Assembly (NCBI RefSeq): GCF_011297335.1
Contig: NZ_JAAOTJ010000005.1
Location: 248,001-312,000 of the forward strand
Direction of reading: 5' to 3'
DNA: 64,000 nucleotides
From: Catellatospora methionotrophica
GTDB lineage: Bacteria > Actinomycetota > Actinomycetes > Mycobacteriales > Micromonosporaceae
Shown one piece after another: positions 17,726-26,332 of this stretch. The notes beneath the pieces were generated by a model. The model did not search any database. It saw only the letters and a program-made list of their open reading frames with translations, and was not told where the DNA came from. The position numbers and the translations under genes were made by a program. The first letter of the stretch is position 1, and each line of letters starts with the position of its first letter.

Positions 17726-18937
17726 TCAGGGGCAGGGGCTGTCGCCGCCGCCGAGCCTGTTGCCGCCGAAGGCGCTGCCCTGGTCGGCTACGGGGATGGT
17801 GTCAGGGAAGCTGACCGCGTTGCGGCCGTAGTACCAGGCACCGCCGCACGCGGTGAAATCGATCGAGGCCGACCAGGTCGGCGCGGTCGTGTTCAGGTTC
17901 TGCGTGCCGTGGCCCGCCAGTTGCAGCACGTCGCCGACCAGGGTGTAGCTGGCCCACCACACGGCCCGCTGGCCGCCGCAGAACTCCAGCTTGCCGTCGA
18001 CCGCCTCGGCGGTGAACGTGACGGTGCCGCCGCTGTCGGCGGCCGTGACGTTCACCGACGGCACGCAGGCCGGAGACGGTGAAGGCGTGGGGGACTTGGA
18101 CGGCGTGGTGGCGGGCGGGTTGCCCGGCCGCGGCGTCGTGCCCGCCCGCGTCGGGGTGGGCGTCGGCCTGCCGCGGGAGGCGCTGGGCGCGGGGCTCGGC
18201 GGGGCGGTCGTGCCGCTCGGTGTCGGGAGCGGTTCCTCCGAGGCGGACGGTTCGGGCCACGCGATGTCGGGGGTGGCGCTGGCGGAGACCTCCGGCGCGG
18301 CGCTGCCCCCGGCGGGTTCGGCGGTCCACTTCGTCACCACCACGACGCCGACCACCAGCAGGGCGACCGCCCCGACGGCGACCAGCGCGCCGGTACGGCG
18401 TGGCCGGCGCGTGGCGGGGAGCGAGTGCGACGCCCGTTTCGGCTGGTGGGGCTCGGCCCGCGAGCGCGGCACCGCGATCTCCCAGCCGGTGCACAGCTGC
18501 CCGAACAGGGCGGCGGGGTCCTGGCCGGGCAGCGAGTTGGCCAGGTGCTCCAGGGCCTCGTCCCACTGCGCGGCGGGGATGGCGGTCGCGCCGAGCGCGA
18601 CGTACTCGTGCGAGGGCACGTCGGCCAGCAGCAGCACGACCGTACGGCGGGTCGCGGGGTCGAGCACGGAGAGCGCGGCGACCATGGCGGGGCTGGTGCC
18701 GTCGTCACCGGGCCGCGACGTGCCGAGCCAGCGCTCGTCGACCCGCTGCCACGCCTCCTGGCGGGCCCAGCGGATCGGGTCCTCCTGGCGCTCCAGCCGG
18801 GTCCACCGGCTGCCCGCCAGGCTGAACACCTCCTGGGCTATCTCCGCCGAGGCGTCGCGGTCTCCGGTGAAGGCATAGATCTCGGCGGAGATCCGGGGCT
18901 GCCAGATCTGCTGAAACTCCCGGAAATCGGACGACAC
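17726..18937 (-). CDS. Membrane-tethered ECF sigma-like protein with extracytoplasmic domain
   Basis: A 403-residue chimera. Residues 1-80 resemble ECF sigma region 2 (FTGDRDASAEIAQEVFSLAG and PIRWARQEAWQRV), and about 90-150 resemble region 4 (ALSVLDPATRRTVVLLLADV, EYVALGATAIPAAQWDEAL). A transmembrane helix follows (about 188-206), then a Pro/Ser/Thr linker (about 215-290) and a roughly 110-residue outer domain with three or four cysteines. The sigma part is degenerate and may have lost promoter binding; the topology would couple an outside sensor to a cytoplasmic sigma-like domain. Function is unknown. Confidence 0.7.
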   Translation of the reverse strand: MSSDFREFQQIWQPRISAEIYAFTGDRDASAEIAQEVFSLAGSRWTRLERQEDPIRWARQEAWQRVDERWLGTSRPGDDGTSPAMVAALSVLDPATRRTVVLLLADVPSHEYVALGATAIPAAQWDEALEHLANSLPGQDPAALFGQLCTGWEIAVPRSRAEPHQPKRASHSLPATRRPRRTGALVAVGAVALLVVGVVVVTKWTAEPAGGSAAPEVSASATPDIAWPEPSASEEPLPTPSGTTAPPSPAPSASRGRPTPTPTRAGTTPRPGNPPATTPSKSPTPSPSPACVPSVNVTAADSGGTVTFTAEAVDGKLEFCGGQRAVWWASYTLVGDVLQLAGHGTQNLNTTAPTWSASIDFTACGGAWYYGRNAVSFPDTIPVADQGSAFGGNRLGGGDSPCP

Positions 18938-19098
18938 TGAAGCTCCTCAATAGACACGGCGAACCGAGCCTAGATGCGATCGGCCATATGTGGATCATCC
19001 GAACCGGTGATTTACCCGACCTGCAGGGCTCCACCCGCCCGGCACGGCGGTGCGACCGGCTCCCGCGCCGTTCGCCCGCCCGCGCCGGGCAGGTGGGG

Positions 19099-20544
19099 TC
19101 AGGCCGTGACGAAATCCGCCAGGTGCTGAGCCTGAGCCAGGCGGCTCGGCTCGTGCACGTACATCATGTGACCGGCCTCGTAGTACTTGAACTCGATGTT
19201 GCCGCGCAGCTCGGCGGGGATCTCCAGGTGCGCGAACGTGTGCTCGGAGGCGTAGTAGGGCGTCGCGCCGTCGAAGTAGCCGCAGGCCACCTGGACCCGC
19301 AGGTGCGGGTTGGCGCGCATCGCGGCGGCGAGCTTGTCGGCCACGTTGACGTGCTGCCCCTCGAACTCCTTGAACGACCACGGGTGCACGTCCCCGGTCA
19401 GCGTCTTGTACGGCAGGTCGTTGCGGTAGCCGAGGTCCGTGGCCAGGTACTGGTTGATCGCCGCGGTGTACGGCCCCATGATCGCGTCCATGGACGGGTC
19501 GCTGGACCACTGCTCGCGCCCGTAGTCGGCGTCCCAGCCGAGGAAGCGCCCGTCCAGGCGGCCCACCGTACGGCGGCGCGAGCGCAGCAGCTCGGTGAAG
19601 AAGCGCACGTGCTCAGGGCGCAGGTCGATGCGGTCCACGTAGTCGGGGTCCAGGCCGGTCAGCCGGGCCAGCGTGCCGGCCGCCGCGGTGCGCTCGGCCG
19701 CCGACAGCCGCGCGCCCCGGGCCAGCGCCCACGGGTAGGACCGGTCGGCGAACTCCTCGGCCTCGGCCAGCACCTCGCGCAGCGGCCGGTCGCCGTGCAG
19801 CCCGTGGTAGTGGGCGATCGCCGCGTACGTCGGCAGGAACAGCGGGTACGCCAGGTCAAGGTGCGGATGGAACTCCAGGGTGCCGATGTTGAGCACGCTG
19901 GAGATCAGCATCAGCCCGTTGAGCCACATGCCGTGCCGGTCCTGCAGGTGGTGGGCCAGCGCCGCGGCGCGCAGCGTGCCGTACGACTCGCCGCACAGGT
20001 ACTTCGGCGACGTCCACCGGCCGTGCCGGGACGTCCACAGCCGAATCAGCTCGCCGACGCTCTCCACGTCACCGGTGAAGCCGTGGTGCTCCTTGCTCTT
20101 GCCGCCCTTGACCGCGCGGGAGTAGCCGGTCGACACGGGGTCGATGAAGACGAGGTCGGCATGGCGCAGCAGCGTCTCGGCGTTGTCGGCCAGCGCGTAC
20201 GGCGGGCCGGTCAGCGCGCCCGCGTCGCCCATCACGACCCGGCGCGGCCCGAGCACGCCCAGGTGCAGCCACACGCTGGACGAGCCGGGGCCGCCGTTGA
20301 AGGCGAACACCACCGGCCGGGTGGCCGGGTCGGCCCCGTCCAGCGTGTACGCGACCATGAACATCTCTGCCTTGGCCCGGTGTCCGTCGAACGCGTCGTC
20401 GGTGTGCCCCTCGGCGCGCACCACGACGCGTCCTGCGGTGGCGGTGTAGCGCAGCCCGGCGACCTCGTGATGGGTGACGCTGAGGTCGTCGGCGGGCTCG
20501 GCGGCCGGGGTGGCCGCGCCGCTGTTCTTCTGCTCGTCTGCCAT
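19099..20544 (-). CDS. Serine carboxypeptidase (S10 family)
   Basis: A 481-residue alpha/beta-hydrolase peptidase. Oxyanion-site sequence FNGGPGSSSVWLHLG, nucleophile YLCGESYGTLRAAAL, and the late Asp (CGYFDGATPYYASEH) and His (YYEAGHMMYVHEPS) are all present, so it should be catalytically competent at removing C-terminal residues. No signal peptide is seen; the N-terminus is acidic and polar, so it appears cytoplasmic, as for many bacterial S10 proteins. TAGGGT lies 8 nt before the ATG, a possible leaderless start. Confidence 0.9.
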   Translation of the reverse strand: MADEQKNSGAATPAAEPADDLSVTHHEVAGLRYTATAGRVVVRAEGHTDDAFDGHRAKAEMFMVAYTLDGADPATRPVVFAFNGGPGSSSVWLHLGVLGPRRVVMGDAGALTGPPYALADNAETLLRHADLVFIDPVSTGYSRAVKGGKSKEHHGFTGDVESVGELIRLWTSRHGRWTSPKYLCGESYGTLRAAALAHHLQDRHGMWLNGLMLISSVLNIGTLEFHPHLDLAYPLFLPTYAAIAHYHGLHGDRPLREVLAEAEEFADRSYPWALARGARLSAAERTAAAGTLARLTGLDPDYVDRIDLRPEHVRFFTELLRSRRRTVGRLDGRFLGWDADYGREQWSSDPSMDAIMGPYTAAINQYLATDLGYRNDLPYKTLTGDVHPWSFKEFEGQHVNVADKLAAAMRANPHLRVQVACGYFDGATPYYASEHTFAHLEIPAELRGNIEFKYYEAGHMMYVHEPSRLAQAQHLADFVTA

Positions 20545-20590
20545 GGCGACAGACCCTACTGCGGCAGGGCGCGGCGCGGCGCGGTCGGCC

Positions 20591-21145
20591 TCAGGCGGCC
20601 CGGCGCAGCCCGATCCCGTTGCCCGGCTCCAGCCGGTAGCCGAAGCCGTGCACGGTGGCCAGGCCGGTGCCGTGCACGCCGAGCTTGGCGCGCACCCGGC
20701 GCACGTGCACGTCGACGGTGCGCTCGCCGCTGAACTCGTGCCCCCAGACCGCCCGCATCAGCTGCAGCCGGGTGAACGCCGCGCCGGTGTGGCGTACCAG
20801 GAAGAACAGCAGCTCGAACTCGCGGCGGGTGAACCGCACCGGCTGCCCCTGCACGGTCACCGTGCGGCTCGTCGGATCGATGAGCACGAGGTTTTCCGGC
20901 AGCGGGGGTGCCACCGGCAGCTCGGGCGGCGCGATCTCGCCGTCCCAGACCGTGTCGCGTAGCGGCTCGGCGTCGGCCAGCGCGTGTACCAGCCGGGTCG
21001 CCGCGGTCGCCGCGTCGGGGCCGGTCAGCTTGAGGGTCAGCGTCACGGTGAGGGGTTCGTCCCCGTCGGCCGCGATGGCGGCGGCACGGCGGACGGTCGG
21101 AAGCTGCGTGTCGGTGTACGCGGGCTCGGTGAGCATGACTGTCAT
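20591..21145 (-). CDS. Orphan OmpR/PhoB-type DNA-binding protein without receiver domain
   Basis: A 184-residue protein. The C-terminal about 95 residues form an OmpR-type winged helix (VRFTRREFELLFFLVRHTG, VWGHEFSGERTVDVHVRRVR, TVHGFGYRLEPG). The N-terminal 85 residues are not a receiver: no phosphoacceptor Asp pocket is seen; instead there is a beta-rich stretch (LTVTLTLKLTGPDAATAATR) that could be a small-ligand or dimer domain. No kinase gene is nearby. The ATG has CAGGAG 7 nt upstream. A small inverted repeat (21266-21280) upstream may be an autoregulatory site. Confidence 0.85.
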   Translation of the reverse strand: MTVMLTEPAYTDTQLPTVRRAAAIAADGDEPLTVTLTLKLTGPDAATAATRLVHALADAEPLRDTVWDGEIAPPELPVAPPLPENLVLIDPTSRTVTVQGQPVRFTRREFELLFFLVRHTGAAFTRLQLMRAVWGHEFSGERTVDVHVRRVRAKLGVHGTGLATVHGFGYRLEPGNGIGLRRAA

Positions 21146-21318
21146 ATCGGAACTCCTGGTCGTTGCGGGTCGGGTGGGCAGGTGTGCGAATCCACTGCGA
21201 CATCGGAACGTTCGCGGCACGGGACCCTCCACGAGCGACTCAGCAATTACCTGGACAGCGTAACTCGATAACTCCTATCGGGCTAGTAGGAAATACGTGA
21301 ACCAGCGTGAGTCGGGTC

Positions 21319-21768
21319 TCAGCGGTGCGCCGACTCGTGCTCCAGCAGCCACCGCTTGACGTCCAGCCCCCAGCGGTAGCCGCCCAGGCTGCCGTCGGTG
21401 CGCAGCACCCGGTGGCACGGCACGATCAATGCGATCTGGTTACGGGCACAGCCCTGCGCCGCCGCGCGCACCGCCGCCGGGCGGCCCGTCAGCTCCGCCA
21501 GGCGGCGGTACGAGACCGGCCCGTCCAGCGTGCGCAGCATGTCCCAGCACTGCTCCAGGTAGGCCGGTCCGTGCTGGCTGACCGCCACGCCGTCCAGTGC
21601 GGCCAGGTCGCCGCCGAAGTACGCGCGCACCGCGGCGACCGCCGCGGCGGGCACCTCACCGGGCGCGGCCCACACGGACGGCAGCGTCGTGTCGAAGGCC
21701 GCCGCCGTGACGGCCGTGCCGTCACCGGTCATCGTGAACGGCCCGGCCGGGGTCTCAATCGTGATCAT
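21319..21768 (-). CDS. ogt: Methylated-DNA-[protein]-cysteine S-methyltransferase
   Basis: A 149-residue suicide repair protein that transfers the methyl group from O6-methylguanine to its own cysteine. The active-site block ALIVPCHRVLRTDGSLGGY is intact, and YRRLAELTGRPAAVRAAAQG is the DNA-binding helix. Its ATG overlaps the stop of the Ada-AlkA gene by 4 bp, and GGAGAG precedes it, so the two proteins are made together as an alkylation-repair unit. Confidence 0.94.
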   Translation of the reverse strand: MITIETPAGPFTMTGDGTAVTAAAFDTTLPSVWAAPGEVPAAAVAAVRAYFGGDLAALDGVAVSQHGPAYLEQCWDMLRTLDGPVSYRRLAELTGRPAAVRAAAQGCARNQIALIVPCHRVLRTDGSLGGYRWGLDVKRWLLEHESAHR

Positions 21769-23219
21769 GCTGCTCTCCAGAGTCGGATCTGTGCGTACGA
21801 ACGCCACGGCCGCCAGCGTTCGGCGTGCCGGGCCAGTTCCACGGGGTCGTCGGGCAGGCCGAGCGCCTTCGCGCCGCGCCGGGTGCCCAGGTCGGTGGTC
21901 AGCAGGACGTCGGGATCGCCCAGCGCCCGCAGCGCGATGTAGTCGGCGGTCCATGGCCCCACCCCGGGCAGCGCCAGCAGCGCCTCCCTGGTCGCGGCCC
22001 GGTCGCTGCCCGCGTCCAGCCGCAGCCCGTCGCGCACCGCCTCGGCGACCGCGCGCAGGGTGCGCCGCCGGGACGCGGGCATCGAGAACGCCTCGTCGGG
22101 CAGCGCCAGCAACTCCTCCGGCGTCGGAAAGAGCCTGGTGGGCAGGTCGGACCGGTCAGCCGCGGCCTCGGCGGGTGGCAGGAGCCGGGCCAGCACGGTA
22201 CGCGCGCCCGCCACGCTGATCTGCTGCCCCACCACGGCCCGCACCGCCATCTCGAACCCGTCCACGCTGCGCGGCAGCCGCACCCCCGGCTCGGCGGCCA
22301 CGGCCGTGGCCAGCGCCGGATCGGCGGCCAGCACGGCGTCCACGGCGGCCGGGTCGGCGTCCAGGTCCAGCAGCCGACGGCAGCGCGCCACCGCGGGCGT
22401 CAGATCCCGCATGTCCGCCAGCCGCAACGCGGCCTCGACGAACCCCGAGCCCACCCCCGTCTCGCCACCGTGCGGCGCGGGAGTGCCGGGCCACAGCGTG
22501 ACCGTCGCCATGCCGTGCGGCAGGCTCATCGACCGGCTGTACCGCCCGTCCTCGTAGACGTCGACCCCGCTGATCGTGCGCGCCCCGAGGAAGCCGAACA
22601 GCGCCTCGCCGTGCAGCGGAGCGCGGTAGCTCAGCCGCAGCGACAGCACCCCGTCGACCGGAGCCGCCTCGCGCCGCAGCGTGGAGGGCGCGCACCCGTA
22701 CACCTCCCGGAAGGTGTCGTTGAACTGCCTGATGCTGCCGAATCCCGCCGCGAACGCGATCTCCGACAGCCCCAGCCCCGTCTTCGTGATCAGGGTCTTC
22801 GCCGTCTGCGCCCGCTGGGTCCGCGCCAGCGCCAGCGGCCCCGCCCCCAGCTCATCACTGAGCAGCCGGTTCAGGTGCCGCTCGGTGTACCCGAGCCGGG
22901 CCGCCAATTCCGGCACCCCGCCCCGGTCCACCACCCCGTCCCCGATCAGCCGGACCGCCCGCGCCGTCACATCGGCCCGGTTGTCCCACTGCGGCGACCC
23001 CGGCACCGCGTCCGGCGCACACCGCCGGCACGCCCGGAACCCGTTGCGCGCCGCGGCGGCCGCACTGACGAAGTACTTCACGTTCTCCGACTTCGGCGTA
23101 CGCGCCGGACAGGACGGCCGGCAATAGATCCCCGTCGACGTCACCCCGAACCAGAACCGCCCGTCGAACCGCGAGTCCCGGCTGCTCACCGCCCGGTAAT
23201 AACTCTCCACGCCTTCCAC
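21765..23219 (-). CDS. Ada-type sensor fused to AlkA DNA-3-methyladenine glycosylase
   Basis: A 484-residue fusion. Residues 1-75 are the Ada zinc domain with Cys33, Cys37, Cys64 and Cys67 (GIYCRPSCPARTPK, RACRRCAPD), which repairs methylphosphotriesters and so switches Ada on. Residues 80-185 are an AraC-type DNA-binding domain. The remainder is an AlkA N-terminal domain plus an HhH-GPD glycosylase with LLALPGVGPWTADYIALRA and the catalytic Asp region TTDLG. One protein thus senses alkylation, probably activates its own operon and excises damaged bases; the Ogt domain of classical Ada is supplied by the next gene. The GTG start is uncertain by three codons. Confidence 0.92.
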   Translation of the reverse strand: MEGVESYYRAVSSRDSRFDGRFWFGVTSTGIYCRPSCPARTPKSENVKYFVSAAAAARNGFRACRRCAPDAVPGSPQWDNRADVTARAVRLIGDGVVDRGGVPELAARLGYTERHLNRLLSDELGAGPLALARTQRAQTAKTLITKTGLGLSEIAFAAGFGSIRQFNDTFREVYGCAPSTLRREAAPVDGVLSLRLSYRAPLHGEALFGFLGARTISGVDVYEDGRYSRSMSLPHGMATVTLWPGTPAPHGGETGVGSGFVEAALRLADMRDLTPAVARCRRLLDLDADPAAVDAVLAADPALATAVAAEPGVRLPRSVDGFEMAVRAVVGQQISVAGARTVLARLLPPAEAAADRSDLPTRLFPTPEELLALPDEAFSMPASRRRTLRAVAEAVRDGLRLDAGSDRAATREALLALPGVGPWTADYIALRALGDPDVLLTTDLGTRRGAKALGLPDDPVELARHAERWRPWRSYAQIRLWRAA

Positions 23220-23337
23220 CCTGCCCGCCTGCCCGCCGACCTGCTAGCGGAAATCGGACGTCTCCTCGGGCGATCGGGGTCACCGGGACAGGGCGGGGAG
23301 GAGGGGAGGGCGGGACGAGTCAGTAAGCTTTGATGTC

Positions 23338-24423
23338 GTGAGCCTCAGCATCGGCATCGTCGGCCTGCCCAACGTCGGCAAGAGCACCCTGTTCAACGCG
23401 CTGACCCGCAACAACGTGCTCGCGGCGAACTACCCGTTCGCCACGATCGAGCCCAACGTGGGCGTCGTCGGCCTGCCCGACCAGCGGCTGGACAAGCTCG
23501 CCGAGCTCTTCAGCTCGCAGCGCATCCTGCCCGCCCCGGTGAGCTTCACCGACATCGCGGGCCTGGTCAAGGGCGCTTCGAAGGGCCAGGGCAAGGGCAA
23601 CGCGTTCCTCGCGAACATCCGCGACTGCGACGCCATCTGCCAGGTCGTCCGCGCCTTCAGCGACCCCAACGTCGTACACGTCGACGGCAAGGTCTCGCCG
23701 AAGGACGACATCGAGACCATCAACACCGAACTGATGCTCGCCGACCTGCAGACCATCGAGAAGGCGCTGCCGCGGCTCGAGAAGGAGCTCAGGGTCCGCA
23801 AGGACCGGGCCGGCATCGTCGCCGCCGCGAAGGCCGCCCACGCCCTGCTCGACAGCGGCACCACCCTGTTCGCGGGCGCGGCCAAGGCCGGCATCGACCT
23901 CGCCGAGCTGCGCGAGCTGCACCTGATGACGGCCAAGCCGTTCCTGTACGTCTTCAACGTCGACGAGGCCGAGCTGCACAACGCCGCCTTCCTCGACGAG
24001 CTGCGCGCCCTGGTCGCCCCCGCCGAAGCCGTCTTCATGGACGCGAAGATCGAGTCCGAGCTGATCGACCTGTCGCCCGAGGACGCAGCCGAGATGCTGG
24101 AGTCGATCGGCCAGTCCGAGCCCGGCCTCAACCAGCTCATCCGGGTCGGCTTCGGCACCCTCGGCCTGCAGACCTACCTCACCGCGGGCCCGAAGGAGGC
24201 GCGCGCCTGGACCATCCCGGTCGGCGCCACCGCCCCCGAGGCCGCCGGGGTCATCCACACCGACTTCCAGCGCGGCTTCATCAAGGCCGAGATCGTCGCG
24301 TACGACGACCTGGTCGCGAACGGGTCCATGGCAGCCGCGAAGGCGGCCGGCAAGGTCCGCATGGAGGGCAAGGAGTACGTCATGTCCGACGGCGACGTGG
24401 TCGAGTTCCGCTTCAACGTCTGA
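23338..24423 (+). CDS. ychF: Redox-regulated ATPase YchF (Obg-family)
   Basis: A 361-residue P-loop protein near-identical in pattern to YchF/OLA1: G1 GLPNVGKSTLFNALT, switch/G3 DIAGLVKGASKGQGKGN, G4 variant NVDE (which gives ATP rather than GTP preference), and a C-terminal TGS domain with AWTIPVGATAPEAAGVIH and DGDVVEFRFNV. It binds ribosomes and is linked to oxidative-stress control. The GTG start is the only in-frame start before the conserved N-terminus. A tight hairpin follows. Confidence 0.96.
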   Translation: MSLSIGIVGLPNVGKSTLFNALTRNNVLAANYPFATIEPNVGVVGLPDQRLDKLAELFSSQRILPAPVSFTDIAGLVKGASKGQGKGNAFLANIRDCDAICQVVRAFSDPNVVHVDGKVSPKDDIETINTELMLADLQTIEKALPRLEKELRVRKDRAGIVAAAKAAHALLDSGTTLFAGAAKAGIDLAELRELHLMTAKPFLYVFNVDEAELHNAAFLDELRALVAPAEAVFMDAKIESELIDLSPEDAAEMLESIGQSEPGLNQLIRVGFGTLGLQTYLTAGPKEARAWTIPVGATAPEAAGVIHTDFQRGFIKAEIVAYDDLVANGSMAAAKAAGKVRMEGKEYVMSDGDVVEFRFNV

Positions 24424-24447
24424 CGGATTCTGGTTCACCCTGGCTGC

Positions 24448-24463
24448 GCCCCTGCTCAGGGGC
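24448..24463 (+). terminator. Hairpin after ychF
   Basis: GCCCCTG-ct-CAGGGGC forms a compact GC stem 24 nt after the stop; there is no T-run. Confidence 0.5.
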
Positions 24464-24502
24464 CAGCCCGGGGCCTCAGGACCTGGGTATAGGGTCGGCT
24501 TC

Positions 24503-25021
24503 ATGCCCAGCATGATCACGATCCGCGAGGCGGGACCTGGCGACGGCGACATCCTCGGTGAGATCCACGCAAACTCCTGGGGCGTCTCGCACGGCCCGTT
24601 GTGCACGCCGAGGATCGCGGCCGCCGGGATCGAGGAGCGGCGCACCAAATGGCACGCCATCCTGGCCGAGGGCGGGGATCCGGTCCTGCTCGGGTTCCTG
24701 GACGACCGGCCGGGTGCGTTCATCCGCTCCGGGGCCTCGTCTCGTCCTGGACTGGCGGAGATCCATTCCCTCTTCGCCCACCCGGACTTCTGGGGCACCG
24801 GTCTCTCGGCGGCACTGCTCACCGACACCCTGGACCGGCTGCGGGGCGCGGGCTACGACCGCGTGCATCTGTGGACACTGCGGGACTCAGCTCAGGCGCG
24901 CCGCTTCTACGCCAAGCACGGCTTCGCCGAGACCGGCCGCAGCCACGACCACGACTTCGGCGAGGGCACTCCGATCGCGCTCCTGGAACTCGACCGAGCC
25001 ATCGGCGATCCGGCAGCCTGA
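24503..25021 (+). CDS. GNAT-family N-acetyltransferase
   Basis: A 172-residue acetyl-CoA-dependent acyltransferase. The fold is recognisable from ITIREAGPGDGDILGEIHAN at the start, the acetyl-CoA-binding region SLFAHPDFWGTGLSAALLTD and the final RFYAKHGFAETGRSHDHDF. The acceptor is unknown. TAGGGT ends 7 nt before the ATG and there is no Shine-Dalgarno, so it is probably leaderless. It is convergent with the HNH gene. Confidence 0.85.
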   Translation: MPSMITIREAGPGDGDILGEIHANSWGVSHGPLCTPRIAAAGIEERRTKWHAILAEGGDPVLLGFLDDRPGAFIRSGASSRPGLAEIHSLFAHPDFWGTGLSAALLTDTLDRLRGAGYDRVHLWTLRDSAQARRFYAKHGFAETGRSHDHDFGEGTPIALLELDRAIGDPAA

Positions 25022-25199
25022 CGGGCCCTTGCCCGGGAGCATCGTCGCGGCCCGCATTAACGAGGTTGGCGCGTCATAAACGCGGTCTCAGCGTGGGGCC
25101 AAGGGGATGCGAGATGTGCGCGGCTGTTCCGCGAACAGGATGGGAAGAATCCGGAACCCGCTCATAACGTAGCTGCCTGGTCGAGGCCGCGACCGGAGT

Positions 25200-25790
25200 T
25201 CACGGGCTTGGGGGTACCGAAGTGTGCAGGCCAGCGATGTGCGGTCGCGACGCGACGAGCCCGAAGTCGATCAATGCTCGGGTTTGCGTGTCGGCCAGTT
25301 CGTAGAGTTTCTCCACCACGATACGAAGTTCGGTGATGTCCGGCTGGTACTGGTACTCGGCGATGTAGGCGGCAATAGCGCTCTTACGCGGCCAGTCGAG
25401 CCGCGGGTGTTCTTCCCATGGATGGCCGGCCTTGATCTTGTTGCATGGTTCGCACGCCGGGACGATGTTTCCCCAGGCGTGCAATCCGACCGCCGTGCGA
25501 TTGATCGGCACAACATGCTCCGCTACTAAGGCAGTCGCGTGACCGCAGTAGGCGCAGGAGTTGCCGAAGCGGGCCAGCAGAGGAGCTGTCATGCTCCGAA
25601 AGAGCGGCAGGCCCCGGTTCTGGTCGTATTGACGCCCTGCCTGTTCAAGAAACAGGCGCACGATCCGGTTCGGTACGTCGGCATAGCTTCGAAGCGCCAT
25701 GTGACATGAGTACCACCGGCAGACCAACGGTTGTCTGCCGTGGCCGCCGGTCGAGCGGGGCGCTCTCGGCCGGTCTGGTGGGGTTGTCAT
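25200..25790 (-). CDS. HNH endonuclease
   Basis: A 196-residue nuclease-like protein. The HNH core runs through CAYCGHAT, AEHVVPINR, GNIVPACEPCNKIKAG: two CxxC zinc pairs, the first catalytic His and the structural Asn are present. A C-terminal helical region follows. It may cut DNA in defence, competition or mobile-element functions; no methylase or integrase accompanies it. Base composition is lower in GC at third positions than its neighbours, suggesting acquisition. Start uncertain: the first ATG is given; an internal ATG at residue 31 would also keep the domain. Confidence 0.82.
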   Translation of the reverse strand: MTTPPDRPRAPRSTGGHGRQPLVCRWYSCHMALRSYADVPNRIVRLFLEQAGRQYDQNRGLPLFRSMTAPLLARFGNSCAYCGHATALVAEHVVPINRTAVGLHAWGNIVPACEPCNKIKAGHPWEEHPRLDWPRKSAIAAYIAEYQYQPDITELRIVVEKLYELADTQTRALIDFGLVASRPHIAGLHTSVPPSP

Positions 25791-25812
25791 CGTCGGGTCA
25801 TTTGACCTGTGG

Positions 25813-26001
25813 CTACGCGGCGCGCTGCTGGTTCTCCCAGGGCTTCGGAATGGCCTCGAGACGGTCTATCTGCGACAAATAGCGGCGGACCGCGACCTCG
25901 TCGCCTCGCTCGCGTGCGGCCTCGACCCAACCCTGCACCTCGGCCACCCAGCGCTCATGCTCGGCCCGGGTCGCCTCGTCGATCGCTCGGATCACATCCA
26001 C
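25813..26001 (-). CDS. Small helical protein of unknown function
   Basis: A 62-residue charged, largely helical protein (EATRAEHERWVAEVQGWVEA, then YLSQIDRLEAIPKPWENQ). The GTG start has GGGAGG at an ideal 6-nt spacing, which makes translation credible. It starts 2 nt after the stop of the broken upstream gene and ends 22 bp before the HNH gene, so all three were probably one operon. No family recognised. Confidence 0.6.
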   Translation of the reverse strand: MDVIRAIDEATRAEHERWVAEVQGWVEAARERGDEVAVRRYLSQIDRLEAIPKPWENQQRAA

Positions 26002-26003
26002 CG

Positions 26004-26244
26004 TCAGCCTCCCAGTCGCTCGTCGAGCTTACCCAACTCGTACCTGTTGGCTTCGATTCTCGCCCGGTGGAAGCCGAGCCCCTCCTCGTACTTGACGACG
26101 ATCTCCCGATCCGCGCCAGCTCGCTGGTCAGCCTGATCCGCAGAAACTCGTCGTCGGCGCGCTCTGCCCGCACGTCCTCACCTCCGCGTCGAAGTCTCCA
26201 GGTGCGTGTACGGCGAGCATCTGGATCAGTTCGTCGGTCACCAT
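26004..26244 (-). pseudogene. Small gene broken by two frameshifts
   Basis: Three frames in succession look coding. From the ATG, MVTDELIQMLAVHAPGDFDA runs in one frame; VRAERADDEFLRIRLTSEL continues in a second; VKYEEGLGFHRARIEANRY and KLDERLGG finish in a third, with a TGA just before the next gene start. Reading across, a coherent acidic/basic helical protein of about 79 residues appears. The second shift could be explained by loss of one GATC unit from a GATCGATC, the first by a 5-nt gain in GAGGTGAGGAC. These reconstructions are inferred; a sequencing error is the alternative. Confidence 0.45.
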
Positions 26245-26332
26245 GATGCCGCCACTGGAGCCGCGCGTGAGCGGACTGTCTGAAGTGCGAAACGGGTCGC
26301 GGATCGTATCGGCTCGTGGCAGCATCGCGACC

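Noticed and set aside
25022-25199. Small RNA or attachment site between the GNAT and HNH genes
   Set aside because: Only a short GGGCCC-type hairpin near 25023 is present; no tRNA-like segment or direct repeat was found.
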